Of a stretch of 64,000 bases of DNA, positions 19,611 to 29,341 are shown piece by piece. How positions within the stretch are numbered: position 1 is the stretch's first letter; each line of letters begins with the position of its first letter. Both the position numbers and the translations under genes were made by a program. The notes beneath the pieces are model-generated. The model did not search any database and was not told the DNA's origin. It saw only the letters and a list, made by a program, of their open reading frames with translations. Origin of the DNA: an uncultured Alphaproteobacteria bacterium (GTDB taxonomy: Bacteria; Pseudomonadota; Alphaproteobacteria; HIMB59; GCA-002718135); assembly GCA_902607435.1 (NCBI GenBank), contig CACLJX010000006.1, forward strand, positions 1 through 64,000, written 5' to 3'.

Positions 19611-20158
19611 TGAAAATTACAACTTTATCAATTCCTGATGTGAAATTTATTGAACCAAAGGTATTTAGTGATGAGCGTGGATTTTTTTTTGAGAGTTTTA
19701 ATCAATCAGTTTTTGAAAAGAAAATAGGTTTTTCTATTGTTTTTGTTCAGGATAATTATTCAAAATCTAAACAAAGAGTTTTGAGAGGTTTGCATTATCA
19801 ATTACCTCCAAAGGCTCAAGCTAAACTTGTGAGTGTTATTCAGGGAGAAATTTTTGATGTGGTAGTTGATATTAGAAAAAATTCATCAACATTTGGTTAT
19901 TGGGTTGGCGAAATACTTACAAACACTAATAAAAAACAACTTTGGATACCTGAGGGTTTTGCCCATGGTTTTTTAGTTTTATCAAATAGTGCGGAAATTT
20001 TGTATAAGACCACAAATTATTATTCCCCTGAATATGAACGTTTTATTAATTGGAATGATTCTGATTTAAATATTGATTGGAAATTGGATGGTTTAAATCC
20101 GATACTATCAAACAAAGATAAACAAGGAGTTGCATTTAAAGATGCAGATTATTTTTAA
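19610..20158 (+). CDS. rfbC: dTDP-4-dehydrorhamnose 3,5-epimerase
   Basis: RfbC (RmlC) is a cupin-fold epimerase acting on dTDP-4-keto-6-deoxyglucose. Key segments are FFESFNQSVFEKKIG, QDNYSKSKQRVLRGLHYQ with the catalytic His, VVDIRKNSSTFG with the partner Asp, and WIPEGFAHGFLVLS. Length 182 is normal. This gene closes the rhamnose block. After it the base composition becomes more AT-rich and the proteins more Lys/Asn/Ile-rich. Confidence 0.96.
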   Translation: MKITTLSIPDVKFIEPKVFSDERGFFFESFNQSVFEKKIGFSIVFVQDNYSKSKQRVLRGLHYQLPPKAQAKLVSVIQGEIFDVVVDIRKNSSTFGYWVGEILTNTNKKQLWIPEGFAHGFLVLSNSAEILYKTTNYYSPEYERFINWNDSDLNIDWKLDGLNPILSNKDKQGVAFKDADYF

Positions 20159-20193
20159 CTCAAGTAAAATTTTAATAGAAAAGGATTCATTCT

Positions 20194-21174
20194 TTGTCTA
20201 AGAAGAAAATAGTTATAACAGGAGCTTGTGGTTTTATTGGCTCGCATTTAACAGAATTTTTTGTAGAAAAAGGCTATAACATTATTGCTTTTGATAGATA
20301 TAATTCAAACCATGACTTAGGATGGTTAAAGTTTTCAAAATATTTTAAAGATATTGAATTTATTCTTGGTGATATAAGAGACTATGATTCAGTTTATAAT
20401 GTTCTTAAAGATTGTGAATCATGCATTCATTTAGCTGCTTTAATTGGTATACCTTATTCTTATGTATCTCCATTAGCATATATTAGAACAAATATTGAAG
20501 GTACCTATAATGTATTAGAGAGTTCAAAGAATTTAGGAATTAAAGAAATAATAATAACTTCAACTAGTGAAACATATGGTAGTGCTCAATATAATCCGAT
20601 TGATGAAAAACATCCCTTGGTTGGACAATCACCTTACTCTGCTTCAAAAATTTCTGCTGATCAATTAGCATTAAGTTATTATAAGTCATTTAATTTACCG
20701 ATCAAAATAGTCAAACCTTTTAATGTTTTTGGACCACGTCAATCAACCAGAGCTATAATTCCAACAATAATTGCACAAATAATTCAAAATGAAGGTAAAT
20801 TAAATTTAGGAAATATTCATACAAAAAGAGATTTTACTTTTGTAAAAGACGTATGCAGTGCTTTTTTGAAAGTTTTTCAATGTGAAAAATTATTTGGTCA
20901 TATTACTAATATTGGCAATAATGAAAATATTTCTATTAGGGATTTAATTTATAAAATATCAGATATAATGAAAATACAAACTGAAATTAATGAAGATCTA
21001 AAAAGAAAAAGAAATCAAAGTAGTGAAGTTGATATTTTAAAATGTGATAACTCTAAGATTATAAAATATACTAATTGGAATCCGCATTATGATTTTAAAA
21101 TAGCATTAATAGATACAATTGATTGGTATAAAGATAATAAAAATTTATTTTATGCTGACAAATATCATATTTAA
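20194..21174 (+). CDS. legB: NAD-dependent epimerase/dehydratase, LegB-like nucleotide-GlcNAc 4,6-dehydratase
   Basis: This 326-residue extended SDR has VITGACGFIGSH, the catalytic STSETYGSAQY and SPYSASKISADQ. The segment with ALIGIPYSYVSP and the ending TIDWYKDN resemble LegB, which removes water from nucleotide-activated GlcNAc at C4/C6 to start legionaminic acid synthesis. The start is TTG at 20194, supported by AAGGA eight bases before it. LegC-, LegG- and LegI-like genes downstream support the role. It could also be another nucleotide-sugar dehydratase; the LegB reading rests mainly on context. Confidence 0.75.
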   Translation: MSKKKIVITGACGFIGSHLTEFFVEKGYNIIAFDRYNSNHDLGWLKFSKYFKDIEFILGDIRDYDSVYNVLKDCESCIHLAALIGIPYSYVSPLAYIRTNIEGTYNVLESSKNLGIKEIIITSTSETYGSAQYNPIDEKHPLVGQSPYSASKISADQLALSYYKSFNLPIKIVKPFNVFGPRQSTRAIIPTIIAQIIQNEGKLNLGNIHTKRDFTFVKDVCSAFLKVFQCEKLFGHITNIGNNENISIRDLIYKISDIMKIQTEINEDLKRKRNQSSEVDILKCDNSKIIKYTNWNPHYDFKIALIDTIDWYKDNKNLFYADKYHI

Positions 21175-21183
21175 CTTTCTGAT

Positions 21184-22122
21184 ATGAAACAAATCAATTT
21201 AGGTGTTATTGGTACCGGCAACATGGCATTACAGCATCTAAAAGTAATAACAAAAATAAAAAATTTTAATCCTTATGGAATTACATCAAAAACTAATAAA
21301 AATTCAAAAAACTTATCACAAAAATTTAACATTAAACATATTTATGACTCTTATATTGAACTTATCAAAGATAGTAAAATTGATGCAGTATTATTATTAG
21401 TTAGTGCTGATCAAACATATAAAATTCTAAAAAAAATATTGGAATATCAAAAACCAGTTTTTATTGAGAAACCTCCCTGTCTATCTATAGAAGAATTAAA
21501 TATTTTAATAAAAAAAAATAAAAAATATAAAACATTAAATATGGTTGGATATAATAGGAGATTTTATTCAATATTTAATAAAGGTTTAAAAATTGCAGAA
21601 AAAGGAAAAATATTAGGAATATTAATAGAAGGTCATGAAAAATTTTGGCAAATAAAAAAAATAATAAATCAAAAATTAATTGATAAATGGATTTATGCAA
21701 ATTCAAGCCATACAATAGATTTACTGAGGTTTTTTGGAGGTGAATTTAATCAAGTATATTCATTACAAAATTTATCTAATAAAAAAAATAGTAACCAATT
21801 TACTGCAATTCTAAAATCTAATAAAAACATTCATTGTGGATATATTGCATATTGGGATTCTCCTGGAGGTTGGTCAATTACAATATTTGGAGATAAATTT
21901 AAAATAGTTTTTAGTCCTTTAGAAAAAGGTTTTTGGATAGATAAAAATTTTAAAAAACGTTTAATAAAACCTAACAAAATAGATATATTGTACAAACCAG
22001 GTTTTTATCAACAAATGTTAGCTTTTAAAAACTTAATAACCTATAAAAAAATTAAATTTCCAGGACAAAGTATAGAGGACATAATCAAAACTTTTGAAAT
22101 TATAAAAAAGATAAGTTTGTAA
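21184..22122 (+). CDS. Gfo/Idh/MocA-family oxidoreductase
   Basis: This 312-residue NAD(P)-dependent sugar oxidoreductase has the Rossmann start LGVIGTGNMALQHL and the family motif FIEKPPCLS (EKP). MVGYNRRFYSIF is the usual substrate-loop position, and NSSHTIDLLRFFGG carries the His-x-x-Asp pair. Such enzymes oxidise or reduce a sugar hydroxyl or keto group in nucleotide sugars or cyclitols. It follows the LegB-like gene by 9 bp and precedes a second family member by 1 bp. Its sugar is unknown. Confidence 0.78.
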   Translation: MKQINLGVIGTGNMALQHLKVITKIKNFNPYGITSKTNKNSKNLSQKFNIKHIYDSYIELIKDSKIDAVLLLVSADQTYKILKKILEYQKPVFIEKPPCLSIEELNILIKKNKKYKTLNMVGYNRRFYSIFNKGLKIAEKGKILGILIEGHEKFWQIKKIINQKLIDKWIYANSSHTIDLLRFFGGEFNQVYSLQNLSNKKNSNQFTAILKSNKNIHCGYIAYWDSPGGWSITIFGDKFKIVFSPLEKGFWIDKNFKKRLIKPNKIDILYKPGFYQQMLAFKNLITYKKIKFPGQSIEDIIKTFEIIKKISL

Positions 22123-22123
22123 A

Positions 22124-23086
22124 ATGAAAAATGTTATATTTCTTATTGGAGCTGGAAATATGGGTTCTGCGCATTTTAAAAATATTTTAAAATCTAAACA
22201 TTATCTTGATATTTTTGTAATAGATAAATCTAATATTTCATTACAAAAAATTAAAAAAATCATTAGAAATAAAGTTCTACCAAAAAATTTTTCAATTAAT
22301 TTTTCTAATAAAATAATTAAAGTTGATCAAAAAATTAAATGTGCAATTATAGCAACAAACTCTGATGTAAGAAAAAAAGTTATTTGTGATTTAATAGAAA
22401 TAAATTCAGTAGAAAATTTAATAATTGAGAAAATACCTTTTAATAGTTTAAAAGATTATGAAGTAATATTAAAATTAATTAATAATAGTAAAATTAATTG
22501 CTATATTAATTATCCAAGACGTTTACTAGAAAATTATATATTGTTAAAAAAAGACATAATTAAAAAAAAATATGTTAAATTAAAAGTATGTGGTTATAAA
22601 TGGGGATTAGCATCAAATATTTTTCATTTTTTAGATTTGTTTTTTTTTCTTACTGGTAACAATAAATTATTTCTTAAAAATAATTTTTTAAATAAGATTT
22701 ATAAATCTAAAAGAAAAAATTTTTATGAAATTAATGGAGGACTAGAATTTATATCAAAAGAAAAAAATGTTTTAGAATGCATTGATGATAAAATTTATAA
22801 AAACCCATTTATTTTGATTGAAACTAATGATATGATGTATTTTATTGATGAAATTAATAACAAATTAATTAAATATATTTATTCTAATAATGAGATTCAA
22901 AAAATGAATCTTAAAATATCATATAAAGGTTTGGCAAGTTTATATTTAGATAAAATTATATTAAATAAAAGTTTAGCATTAAGTACTTTTCATAAATCAA
23001 TAAATAATGAAAAACTTCTTATCAAAATATTTACTAAGCATTTTAAAACTTCTTCATTTAAAATTGATGGATGTCCAATTACATAA
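22124..23086 (+). CDS. Diverged Gfo/Idh/MocA-like oxidoreductase
   Basis: This 320-residue protein starts with a Rossmann motif (IFLIGAGNMGSAHF) and has LIIEKIPFNSLKDY where the family EKP motif is expected (EKI here). YINYPRRLLENY matches the substrate loop and GLASNIFHFLDLFFFLTG the conserved helix. Very high Lys/Asn/Ile content reflects extreme AT bias. The EKP change suggests divergence in cofactor or substrate use. It is closely coupled to the preceding oxidoreductase and to the LegC-like gene. Confidence 0.62.
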   Translation: MKNVIFLIGAGNMGSAHFKNILKSKHYLDIFVIDKSNISLQKIKKIIRNKVLPKNFSINFSNKIIKVDQKIKCAIIATNSDVRKKVICDLIEINSVENLIIEKIPFNSLKDYEVILKLINNSKINCYINYPRRLLENYILLKKDIIKKKYVKLKVCGYKWGLASNIFHFLDLFFFLTGNNKLFLKNNFLNKIYKSKRKNFYEINGGLEFISKEKNVLECIDDKIYKNPFILIETNDMMYFIDEINNKLIKYIYSNNEIQKMNLKISYKGLASLYLDKIILNKSLALSTFHKSINNEKLLIKIFTKHFKTSSFKIDGCPIT

Positions 23087-23088
23087 AC

Positions 23089-24264
23089 ATGTTTTTACTT
23101 CATGAACCAACTATATCTAAACTAGAAAAAAAATATGTTCTAGATTGTTTGCAATCTAATTGGTTATCTTCAGGAAAATATGTAGATCTTTTTGAAAATG
23201 AAATAAAAAACTTGTTAGGAATAAAACACGCAATAGCATGTGTAAATGGAACATCGTCACTACATATTTCTTTGAAATTACTTAATTTAAATAAATATGA
23301 TGAAGTTATTGTTCCCACTATTACTTTTGTAGCTCCTATCAATGCAATTAAATATAATGATCTCAATCCCATTTTTATGGATTGTAATAATGATTTCAAT
23401 ATTAACGAAACTCAAACAATCGAGTTTATAGATTTATGTACATCTTCTGTTTATGATAGAAAATTAAAAAAGAAAATTACTATTAATAATAAAACCAAAA
23501 AAAGAATTGGCGCATTAATAATTGTTCATACGTTTGGCAATGCATGTAAATTTGATAAACTTTACAGTTTGTGTAAAAAAAGAAATATTCATATTATAGA
23601 AGATGCCGCAGAAAGTTTAGGAACATTTTATTCATCTGGTAAATTTAAAAGTCTATTTACTGGTACTATAGGAGATATTGGCTGCTTGTCTTTTAACGGT
23701 AATAAAATTATTACTTCTGGTGGTGGAGGAATGATAATAACAAATAACAATATTGTTGCAAAAAAAGCGAGGTATTTTATCAATCAAGCTAAAGACAATT
23801 CTCAAAAATATATTCATAATGAGATTGGTTATAATTATAGGTTGAGCAATGTTCAATCAGCTATTGGCTACGCTCAAATTAAGAAAATCAAAACATTAAT
23901 TACTAAAAAAAAGAAAATTCATGAAACTTATTGTTCAAATTTTAATAAAATTAATGGTATAAAAATTCTGAAAAGGCCTTTTTTTTCTTCATCTAATTAT
24001 TGGCTTAATATTTTATTAATTGATAATCAGATAATCAAATTTAATAAAGATAAATTTATATTATTTCTTTTAAAAAGTAAAATTCAGGCAAGATCAGTGT
24101 GGTTTCCCAATCATCTTCAAAAGTCATTTAAAAATAATCAATTTTACAATATAGAAAAAGCAAAATATTTAGTTCAAAATTCAATTTGTTTACCATCTAG
24201 TTCTCACTTAAAAAGTAGTGAAGTTAATAAAATTTCAGAAGTAATATTAGAATATTTTTCTTAA
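23089..24264 (+). CDS. legC: LegC-like PLP sugar aminotransferase (DegT/DnrJ/EryC1 family)
   Basis: This sugar aminotransferase (391 residues) would aminate the 4-keto group made by the LegB-like enzyme. The N-terminus FLLHEPTISKLEKKYVLDCL matches the LegC subgroup, which begins with a similar LHEP segment. ACVNGTSSLHISL binds the cofactor phosphate, IIEDAAESLGTFY holds the PLP Asp, and LSFNGNKIITSGGGG holds the Schiff-base Lys. ATG 23089 is preferred over the ATG at 23071, because the six extra residues overlap the previous gene and precede the family N-terminus. Confidence 0.8.
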   Translation: MFLLHEPTISKLEKKYVLDCLQSNWLSSGKYVDLFENEIKNLLGIKHAIACVNGTSSLHISLKLLNLNKYDEVIVPTITFVAPINAIKYNDLNPIFMDCNNDFNINETQTIEFIDLCTSSVYDRKLKKKITINNKTKKRIGALIIVHTFGNACKFDKLYSLCKKRNIHIIEDAAESLGTFYSSGKFKSLFTGTIGDIGCLSFNGNKIITSGGGGMIITNNNIVAKKARYFINQAKDNSQKYIHNEIGYNYRLSNVQSAIGYAQIKKIKTLITKKKKIHETYCSNFNKINGIKILKRPFFSSSNYWLNILLIDNQIIKFNKDKFILFLLKSKIQARSVWFPNHLQKSFKNNQFYNIEKAKYLVQNSICLPSSSHLKSSEVNKISEVILEYFS

Positions 24265-24346
24265 TATTGTATCAACCAAAGGTAAATAATATTTAAATTA
24301 GATTAAATTTTGGATATAGATAAATTGATGATAAAATAATTTTATT

Positions 24347-25507
24347 ATGAAAAAAAACAAAATACATATTATCTCTACAAATAGAGCTGATTTTGGTCTT
24401 TTAAGTAATTTAATTAATAAATTAAAATTGAATAAAAAATTTTTAACTAAATTTGTTTTAACGGGATCTCATCTTCATAAAAAATTTGGTTCTTCAATTA
24501 ATGAAATCAATGATTTGAAAATTAAAATTGATTATTTAATTAGGATTAATGAAGATTTTAATAAAAACGCATCTACAGAACAAAATATATGTAAATATAT
24601 AAATAAATTTTCTATATTTTTTAATAAATTTATACCTGATATTATTATAGTTTTGGGAGACAGGTATGAATTATTAGGTATTTGTTTGGCAGCTGCATAC
24701 AATAATATTCCAATAGCTCATATTTCGGGAGGAGAAACTACACTAGGTTCTCAGGATGAATTTAATAGACATTGTATAACAAAATTATCATGGTTGCATT
24801 TTACATCTAATAATATTTATAAAAAAAGAGTTATTCAATTAGGAGAAAATCCATCTAGAGTTTTTAATGTAGGAAGCTTATTTCTTGATACTATTTCAAA
24901 TCTTAAGTTTTCTTCTAAAAAAACTATTGAAAAAAAGCACAATTTTTTGTTTCATAAAAAAAATATATTAATAACTTTTCACCCAGTTACTAATGAACCT
25001 CATTCAACTAAAAAATATGTTAAAGAAATTTTAAAATCACTTGAAAAAAAACATGATATTTTCTTTATATTTACTTCTCCAAATTCTGACAAAGGATCAG
25101 ATGAAATATTGAAAGAAATTAGTATCTTTATAAAAAATAGAAAAAATAATTCAATTTTAATCAAATCTTTTGGTCATCAAGACTATTTATCAACATTAAA
25201 TTATGTGGACGCAGTAATTGGAAATTCTTCAAGTGGGCTAACTGAAGTTCCTTATTTTAATATTCCTACAATTAATCTTGGCGATAGACAAAAAGGAAGA
25301 TATTTAGCAAAAACTATAGTAAATTGTCCAATAAATGAGAAATCAATCACTAAATCAATAACCAATATATATAATAATAATTATAAAAATAATTTTTTGT
25401 TTTCTAAAATTAGTCCAGCAAATTCACCTTCGAGAAAAATTATTAACATACTTGCAAAAACTAAATTAAATAAAATATTAAAGAAAAAATTTTATGATTT
25501 AAAATAA
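24347..25507 (+). CDS. legG: NeuC/LegG-like hydrolysing UDP-sugar 2-epimerase
   Basis: This 386-residue protein has the GT-B-like fold of hydrolysing UDP-GlcNAc 2-epimerases. STNRADFGLL opens it, VLGDRYELLGICLAA and HISGGETTLGSQDEFNRH are diagnostic, and SSSGLTEVPYF with NLGDRQKGRY end the active site. In the legionaminic route LegG releases UDP and inverts C2, giving 2,4-diacetamido-2,4,6-trideoxymannose. An 82-bp AT-only spacer separates it from legC. The adjacent legI-like gene runs toward it from the opposite strand. Confidence 0.85.
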   Translation: MKKNKIHIISTNRADFGLLSNLINKLKLNKKFLTKFVLTGSHLHKKFGSSINEINDLKIKIDYLIRINEDFNKNASTEQNICKYINKFSIFFNKFIPDIIIVLGDRYELLGICLAAAYNNIPIAHISGGETTLGSQDEFNRHCITKLSWLHFTSNNIYKKRVIQLGENPSRVFNVGSLFLDTISNLKFSSKKTIEKKHNFLFHKKNILITFHPVTNEPHSTKKYVKEILKSLEKKHDIFFIFTSPNSDKGSDEILKEISIFIKNRKNNSILIKSFGHQDYLSTLNYVDAVIGNSSSGLTEVPYFNIPTINLGDRQKGRYLAKTIVNCPINEKSITKSITNIYNNNYKNNFLFSKISPANSPSRKIINILAKTKLNKILKKKFYDLK

Positions 25508-25544
25508 TATTTTAAAACAATATTTTTTTTAAAACTATTTTTCA

Positions 25545-26564
25545 TTAAATTTTTCTTTTTACTTTAATAATATCATCTTTTTGGAAACTATAATCTGATT
25601 TATATCCTATGATTTTATCTATTTTCATAGGAGAAATACCAGTACCAGGTCTTTTAACAATAATATTTTTATAATTAAATTTCTCTCCTTGTTTAATATC
25701 TTTTAGAGCAATTATTGATTTTCTACATACTTTTATATTTTTTATTTCATTTTTAGTAGGTTTTATCTTTCCATCACCTAAAGCTAATTCTATATTTCTT
25801 ATGCTCTTAACTAACAATTTTAATTCTTTAGGTTCTAAACTAGATTTTTGATCGGGTCCTGGTAAATTTCTACTGATAGTAAAGTGTTTTTCAATTATCG
25901 TTGCACCCATAGCTGCAGCTGCTATAGAAGCTTCAATACCCATACTATGATCTGAAAGACCTACTTTAACTTTAAACTTTTTTCTCATACTAATCATTGC
26001 TTTAAGATTAATTTCTTTCACAGGAGTAGGATAAGCAGAAGTGCATTTCAGTAAAGTTAAATTTTTAATTCCATTACCCTCTTTTTTAATAATATTAATA
26101 GCTTTTTTAATTTCATTTTCTGTACTCATACCTGTTGAAAGAATTATTTTTTTGTTAAAACTTGCAATTTTTTTTATAAAAGGCATGTTTGTAATTTCAC
26201 CAGAAGGAATTTTATAACGTCGTGGTCTTAGAGACTTCAAAAAAGATAAACTTTTATTATCAAAAGCAGTAGATAAAAATTCTATTCCTTTTAATTTACA
26301 TTTTTTTTTAATCTTTTTATAATCATTAAATTCAAGATAAAATTTATTTATAAGATCAAGTTGTGAATCATTTTTTTTTTGAAATTTTTTTTGATAATCC
26401 GCAATAATGGAATGTTTGGATGCAACTAAGTTTGGAATAAATGTTTGAAATTTAATAATATCAGCCCCGCAATCTTTTGCTATGTCAACCATTTTCAATG
26501 CTTTTTTTAAACTTCCATTATGATTAACTCCAGCTTCAGCAATAATTAAGATTTTTTTAAGCAT
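25545..26564 (-). CDS. legI: NeuB/LegI-like nonulosonate synthase
   Basis: LegI condenses phosphoenolpyruvate with the 6-deoxy mannosamine derivative to give a nine-carbon legionaminic-type acid. The 339 residues contain the NeuB domain (IIAEAGVNHNG, IIKFQTFIPN, YKIPSGEITNMPFI, ILSTGMSTENEI, VGLSDHSMGIEASIAA, IIEKHFTISRNLPGPDQKSS) and a C-terminal SAF/antifreeze-like domain (about 275-339). It is the last gene of a four-gene minus-strand unit (28942 to 25545) inside an otherwise plus-strand cluster. Sialic, legionaminic and pseudaminic specificity is inferred from neighbours. Confidence 0.86.
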   Translation of the reverse strand: MLKKILIIAEAGVNHNGSLKKALKMVDIAKDCGADIIKFQTFIPNLVASKHSIIADYQKKFQKKNDSQLDLINKFYLEFNDYKKIKKKCKLKGIEFLSTAFDNKSLSFLKSLRPRRYKIPSGEITNMPFIKKIASFNKKIILSTGMSTENEIKKAINIIKKEGNGIKNLTLLKCTSAYPTPVKEINLKAMISMRKKFKVKVGLSDHSMGIEASIAAAAMGATIIEKHFTISRNLPGPDQKSSLEPKELKLLVKSIRNIELALGDGKIKPTKNEIKNIKVCRKSIIALKDIKQGEKFNYKNIIVKRPGTGISPMKIDKIIGYKSDYSFQKDDIIKVKRKI

Positions 26565-26579
26565 TTGTTAAATAAACTT

Positions 26580-27704
26580 TTATTTAAGAGAGATAAATTT
26601 ACCATTAAAACCTCTATTAACATAGTTTTTTTTTATATCGTTAACAAAATGTTTTGGAATTATAATTACATAGTCATAATCGCTCAATTTAATCTCCTTT
26701 AATGATTTAATTTTCTTTTTAAAATAAATTTTTCCTATTTTATTTTCATCATTATCTACTAAAGAAAAATTATAATTATAATTACTCCAAGATATAAAAT
26801 TATTAAGTGAATTGCATGCACCATGAATTAAACAATTATATTTTTCTAAATAATGTGATAATTTACTAATATTATGAAATAATTTTGATTCATAATTATA
26901 GTTTATCTTGGTACAAAAATGATTTTTATAATATGTTTTAGTTTTAGATTTTTGTAAATATAGAGAAATTGCATGATCATCTGTATAGTCTCTAATAACT
27001 TTTAAGTTAAAATTCTTAAAATGCTTTATAATTGTTTTTTTTGTAAAATAATTTATGTGTTCATGAGAAAAAAGATCTGGATTCCCAGTTTTTAAACTCT
27101 TAAGAAAATTCGGTACTATAATAAAAATTTTTCCTTTTTTTGATAAGTGATTAACTGAAAATTTGGTAATATGATTAATATTAAAACAGTGTTCATAGAA
27201 TCCTATAGAAAATATAAAATCAAATTTCTTATTTAGTTTTAATTTGCTATTAACAAATTCTTTATAAAAAGTAGTTGAATTGTTGCTATTCCTATGATCC
27301 ACTGATGGATCAATACCACATAAATCAGTAAATCCTTTTTTTTCTAAATATTTTAAAATAAAACCATTGCCACATCCTATTTCTAAAATAGGTTTTTTTT
27401 TATATAAAGATATATATTTAATTTTTTTTTTCAAAGAATTAAATCTTTCCCTCCCCCAATTACCTTCTCCGAGAGGTTGGGATAATTGAGCATATTCACT
27501 TTGATAAATGTTCAACAAATGTTGCTTTAGTTTATTAGTAGGTTGTTGAAAAATAAAATTGCACTTAATACATTGATATAGCTTGCAACTTAATTTTGTT
27601 TTGTCTAATTCAGAATCTTCTCTATTAGTATAAATTTTGGTTCTTTTTTTATCCAAAATACAAATAAATTCTTGACTATTACAAATCTTGCATAAACTAG
27701 GCAT
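26580..27704 (-). CDS. Methyltransferase with N-terminal zinc-ribbon (NDP-sugar C-methyltransferase-like)
   Basis: This 374-residue protein starts with a Cys pair (CKICNSQEF) and a second pair (CIKCNFIFQQP), as in the zinc-binding domain of NDP-hexose C-methyltransferases. A class I SAM domain follows, with PILEIGCGNGFILKYLE and CGIDPSVDH. Its C-terminal third (about 290-374) looks like the C-methyltransferase C-terminal domain, ending VIIIPKHF. It lies 15 bp from legI and 16 bp from the phosphatase-like gene. A sugar methylation is likely; C-, N- or O-position is open. Confidence 0.72.
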   Translation of the reverse strand: MPSLCKICNSQEFICILDKKRTKIYTNREDSELDKTKLSCKLYQCIKCNFIFQQPTNKLKQHLLNIYQSEYAQLSQPLGEGNWGRERFNSLKKKIKYISLYKKKPILEIGCGNGFILKYLEKKGFTDLCGIDPSVDHRNSNNSTTFYKEFVNSKLKLNKKFDFIFSIGFYEHCFNINHITKFSVNHLSKKGKIFIIVPNFLKSLKTGNPDLFSHEHINYFTKKTIIKHFKNFNLKVIRDYTDDHAISLYLQKSKTKTYYKNHFCTKINYNYESKLFHNISKLSHYLEKYNCLIHGACNSLNNFISWSNYNYNFSLVDNDENKIGKIYFKKKIKSLKEIKLSDYDYVIIIPKHFVNDIKKNYVNRGFNGKFISLK

Positions 27705-27720
27705 AACTATAATAAAAATA

Positions 27721-28023
27721 TTATTTAATTTTATTTAATACTTCTTTCCATGTTGAGAATTTTATAGCTCTATCATCAATCCAATATTCTCCAACTGGTT
27801 TGCCCATAAATAATTGATCAAAAGGAATGTCATTTTTTTTTAGCCATTCATCAGTCATTTCATATTCATTCCAATGTCTCGCAGTATATATAATAATTGT
27901 ATGACCTTGAGCTTTAAGTTTTTTAATAGATTCAACAGAATCTAATTTTGGTTTCGCCAATGATCTACTAAAAGTTTTTTCTTCAGTACAAATAGTACCG
28001 TCTAAATCAATTATCAAACGCAT
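27721..28023 (-). CDS. Small HAD-family phosphatase (capsule/polysaccharide type)
   Basis: This 100-residue HAD protein has the nucleophile motif LIIDLDGTIC, motif II in IIIYTARHW, and motif IV as YWIDDRAIKF. Such short HAD proteins sit in many capsule and LPS clusters and probably dephosphorylate a sugar phosphate. Length is complete for this subgroup. Its start overlaps the end of the ATP-grasp gene by 17 bp, so both are probably cotranscribed. Confidence 0.8.
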   Translation of the reverse strand: MRLIIDLDGTICTEEKTFSRSLAKPKLDSVESIKKLKAQGHTIIIYTARHWNEYEMTDEWLKKNDIPFDQLFMGKPVGEYWIDDRAIKFSTWKEVLNKIK

Positions 28024-28942
28024 GAAACACTTCTCTAAAACTTCTGGTCATTATTAATTCTTTATAATTGGATAAATTTTTATATGCAATATCAAGATAA
28101 TCCATAATCATAATTTTTGGAATGTCAAAACCAGCTTCAATAGAAGCAATAACCCCACCTCCAAAACGTGGATTTATTTCTAATATATATAATTGCTTAT
28201 TTTTTCTGATAAATTGTAAATTTATGGGACCTATCAAATTAAATTTTTTTAATATTTTTTTTGTTAATTCAGTAATTTCTAAATCTTTTACAACTTTAGA
28301 AATTGTAACTTCACCGTCAGAGATTTTGAGGCGTATTCTTGGAACAGCTCCTATAAATCTACCACTTTTTGATACGTATGCATCAACTGAATATTCAATA
28401 CCTTTAATGAATTTTTGTTTTATAAATTTTGTTTCGTTTATTTGATTAAATATATATTTGTAATAATCTTTATCAAAAATTTTATGACTATTTTTAGATG
28501 CAGAACCTTTTTTTGGTTTAATAAACATTGGAAATTTATTATTTGCTAGAGGAATAGTTTTTATTTTCGATTTGTTAAACTCATTATGTGTTTTTAATTT
28601 ATCTAGAAAAATGTTACATATATTACTATTGGAACTAATCAATTTTAAATCTGGAAATTTTTTACATAGATTTGCTAAAACAATAGTAGCTAAATCCACA
28701 TTGGCAATGACAATAGAAATATTCTTATTTGTTATAACTTTAAAAAGATCATTATAAATATTCTTATTATTCCATTTCATTCCTATAATTATGTCTCCAA
28801 TTATTTTGAAAGGAATCTGAGTATTAACTTCATATGAAAAAACATTAATATTTAAATTTAATTTTTTTCCTGCATTTATAAATCTTTCTGCAAGAGAAAC
28901 TCTTTTTCCACCGCCTAAAAATAATATATTAAATTTTTTCAA
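28007..28942 (-). CDS. ATP-grasp domain protein
   Basis: This 311-residue protein has an N-terminal Rossmann-like pre-ATP-grasp domain (NILFLGGGKRVSLAERF) and a carbamoyl-phosphate-synthase-like ATP-grasp domain. The ATP site is MFIKPKKGSASKNSH, the Mg site LYILEINPRFGGGVIASIEA, and IEYSVDAYVSKSG lies between. ATP-grasp enzymes make an amide or thioester bond through an acyl phosphate. It could attach an amino acid to, or form an amide on, a surface sugar. It is the first gene of the minus-strand unit. Substrate unknown. Confidence 0.78.
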   Translation of the reverse strand: MKKFNILFLGGGKRVSLAERFINAGKKLNLNINVFSYEVNTQIPFKIIGDIIIGMKWNNKNIYNDLFKVITNKNISIVIANVDLATIVLANLCKKFPDLKLISSNSNICNIFLDKLKTHNEFNKSKIKTIPLANNKFPMFIKPKKGSASKNSHKIFDKDYYKYIFNQINETKFIKQKFIKGIEYSVDAYVSKSGRFIGAVPRIRLKISDGEVTISKVVKDLEITELTKKILKKFNLIGPINLQFIRKNKQLYILEINPRFGGGVIASIEAGFDIPKIMIMDYLDIAYKNLSNYKELIMTRSFREVFHAFDN

Positions 28943-29341
28943 AATAATTTTTATTTCTTAAATGTTATTGTTAGAATATCACTAGTTATTAAATAATCAC
29001 TTTATATCTTAACTTTTTATTCATATTTTTTATGTTAGTCTATCTTACCACCAAACATGATAAATGTTGAGTTGAAAAGAGCGATTATAGGTCTTTTGTT
29101 TCTTTTTAAATATGAAAAAGATATTTAAAATAAGTACCAAATAAAGAAAAGGAACTCAATTTCTTAGTGCATACTCTTACAAATTATTATTTTAATTTTA
29201 CTTCTGATAAACTTTAATTTTTATGTATTTTATTATAATTTAAAAAAAAAATATACTTATGTTTAAAAAATGTTTATTTCATTATTTATATATATATTTT
29301 TGTTTATACTTTAAAATATTTAATTATTTACTTATCTAAAT
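28943..29341. other. 399-bp divergent intergenic region
   Basis: I see no credible gene here. All frames hold only short peptides, and the sequence is nearly all A and T, with a TATATATATA run near 29295. It separates the minus-strand ATP-grasp unit from the plus-strand PtmE-like unit, so both promoters should lie in it, but no convincing -35/-10 pair stands out. Confidence 0.6.

Noticed and set aside
28122-28445. 107-codon plus-strand ORF across the ATP-grasp gene
   Set aside because: The minus-strand ATP-grasp protein explains this interval, including conserved Mg-site residues. The plus frame shows no domain.
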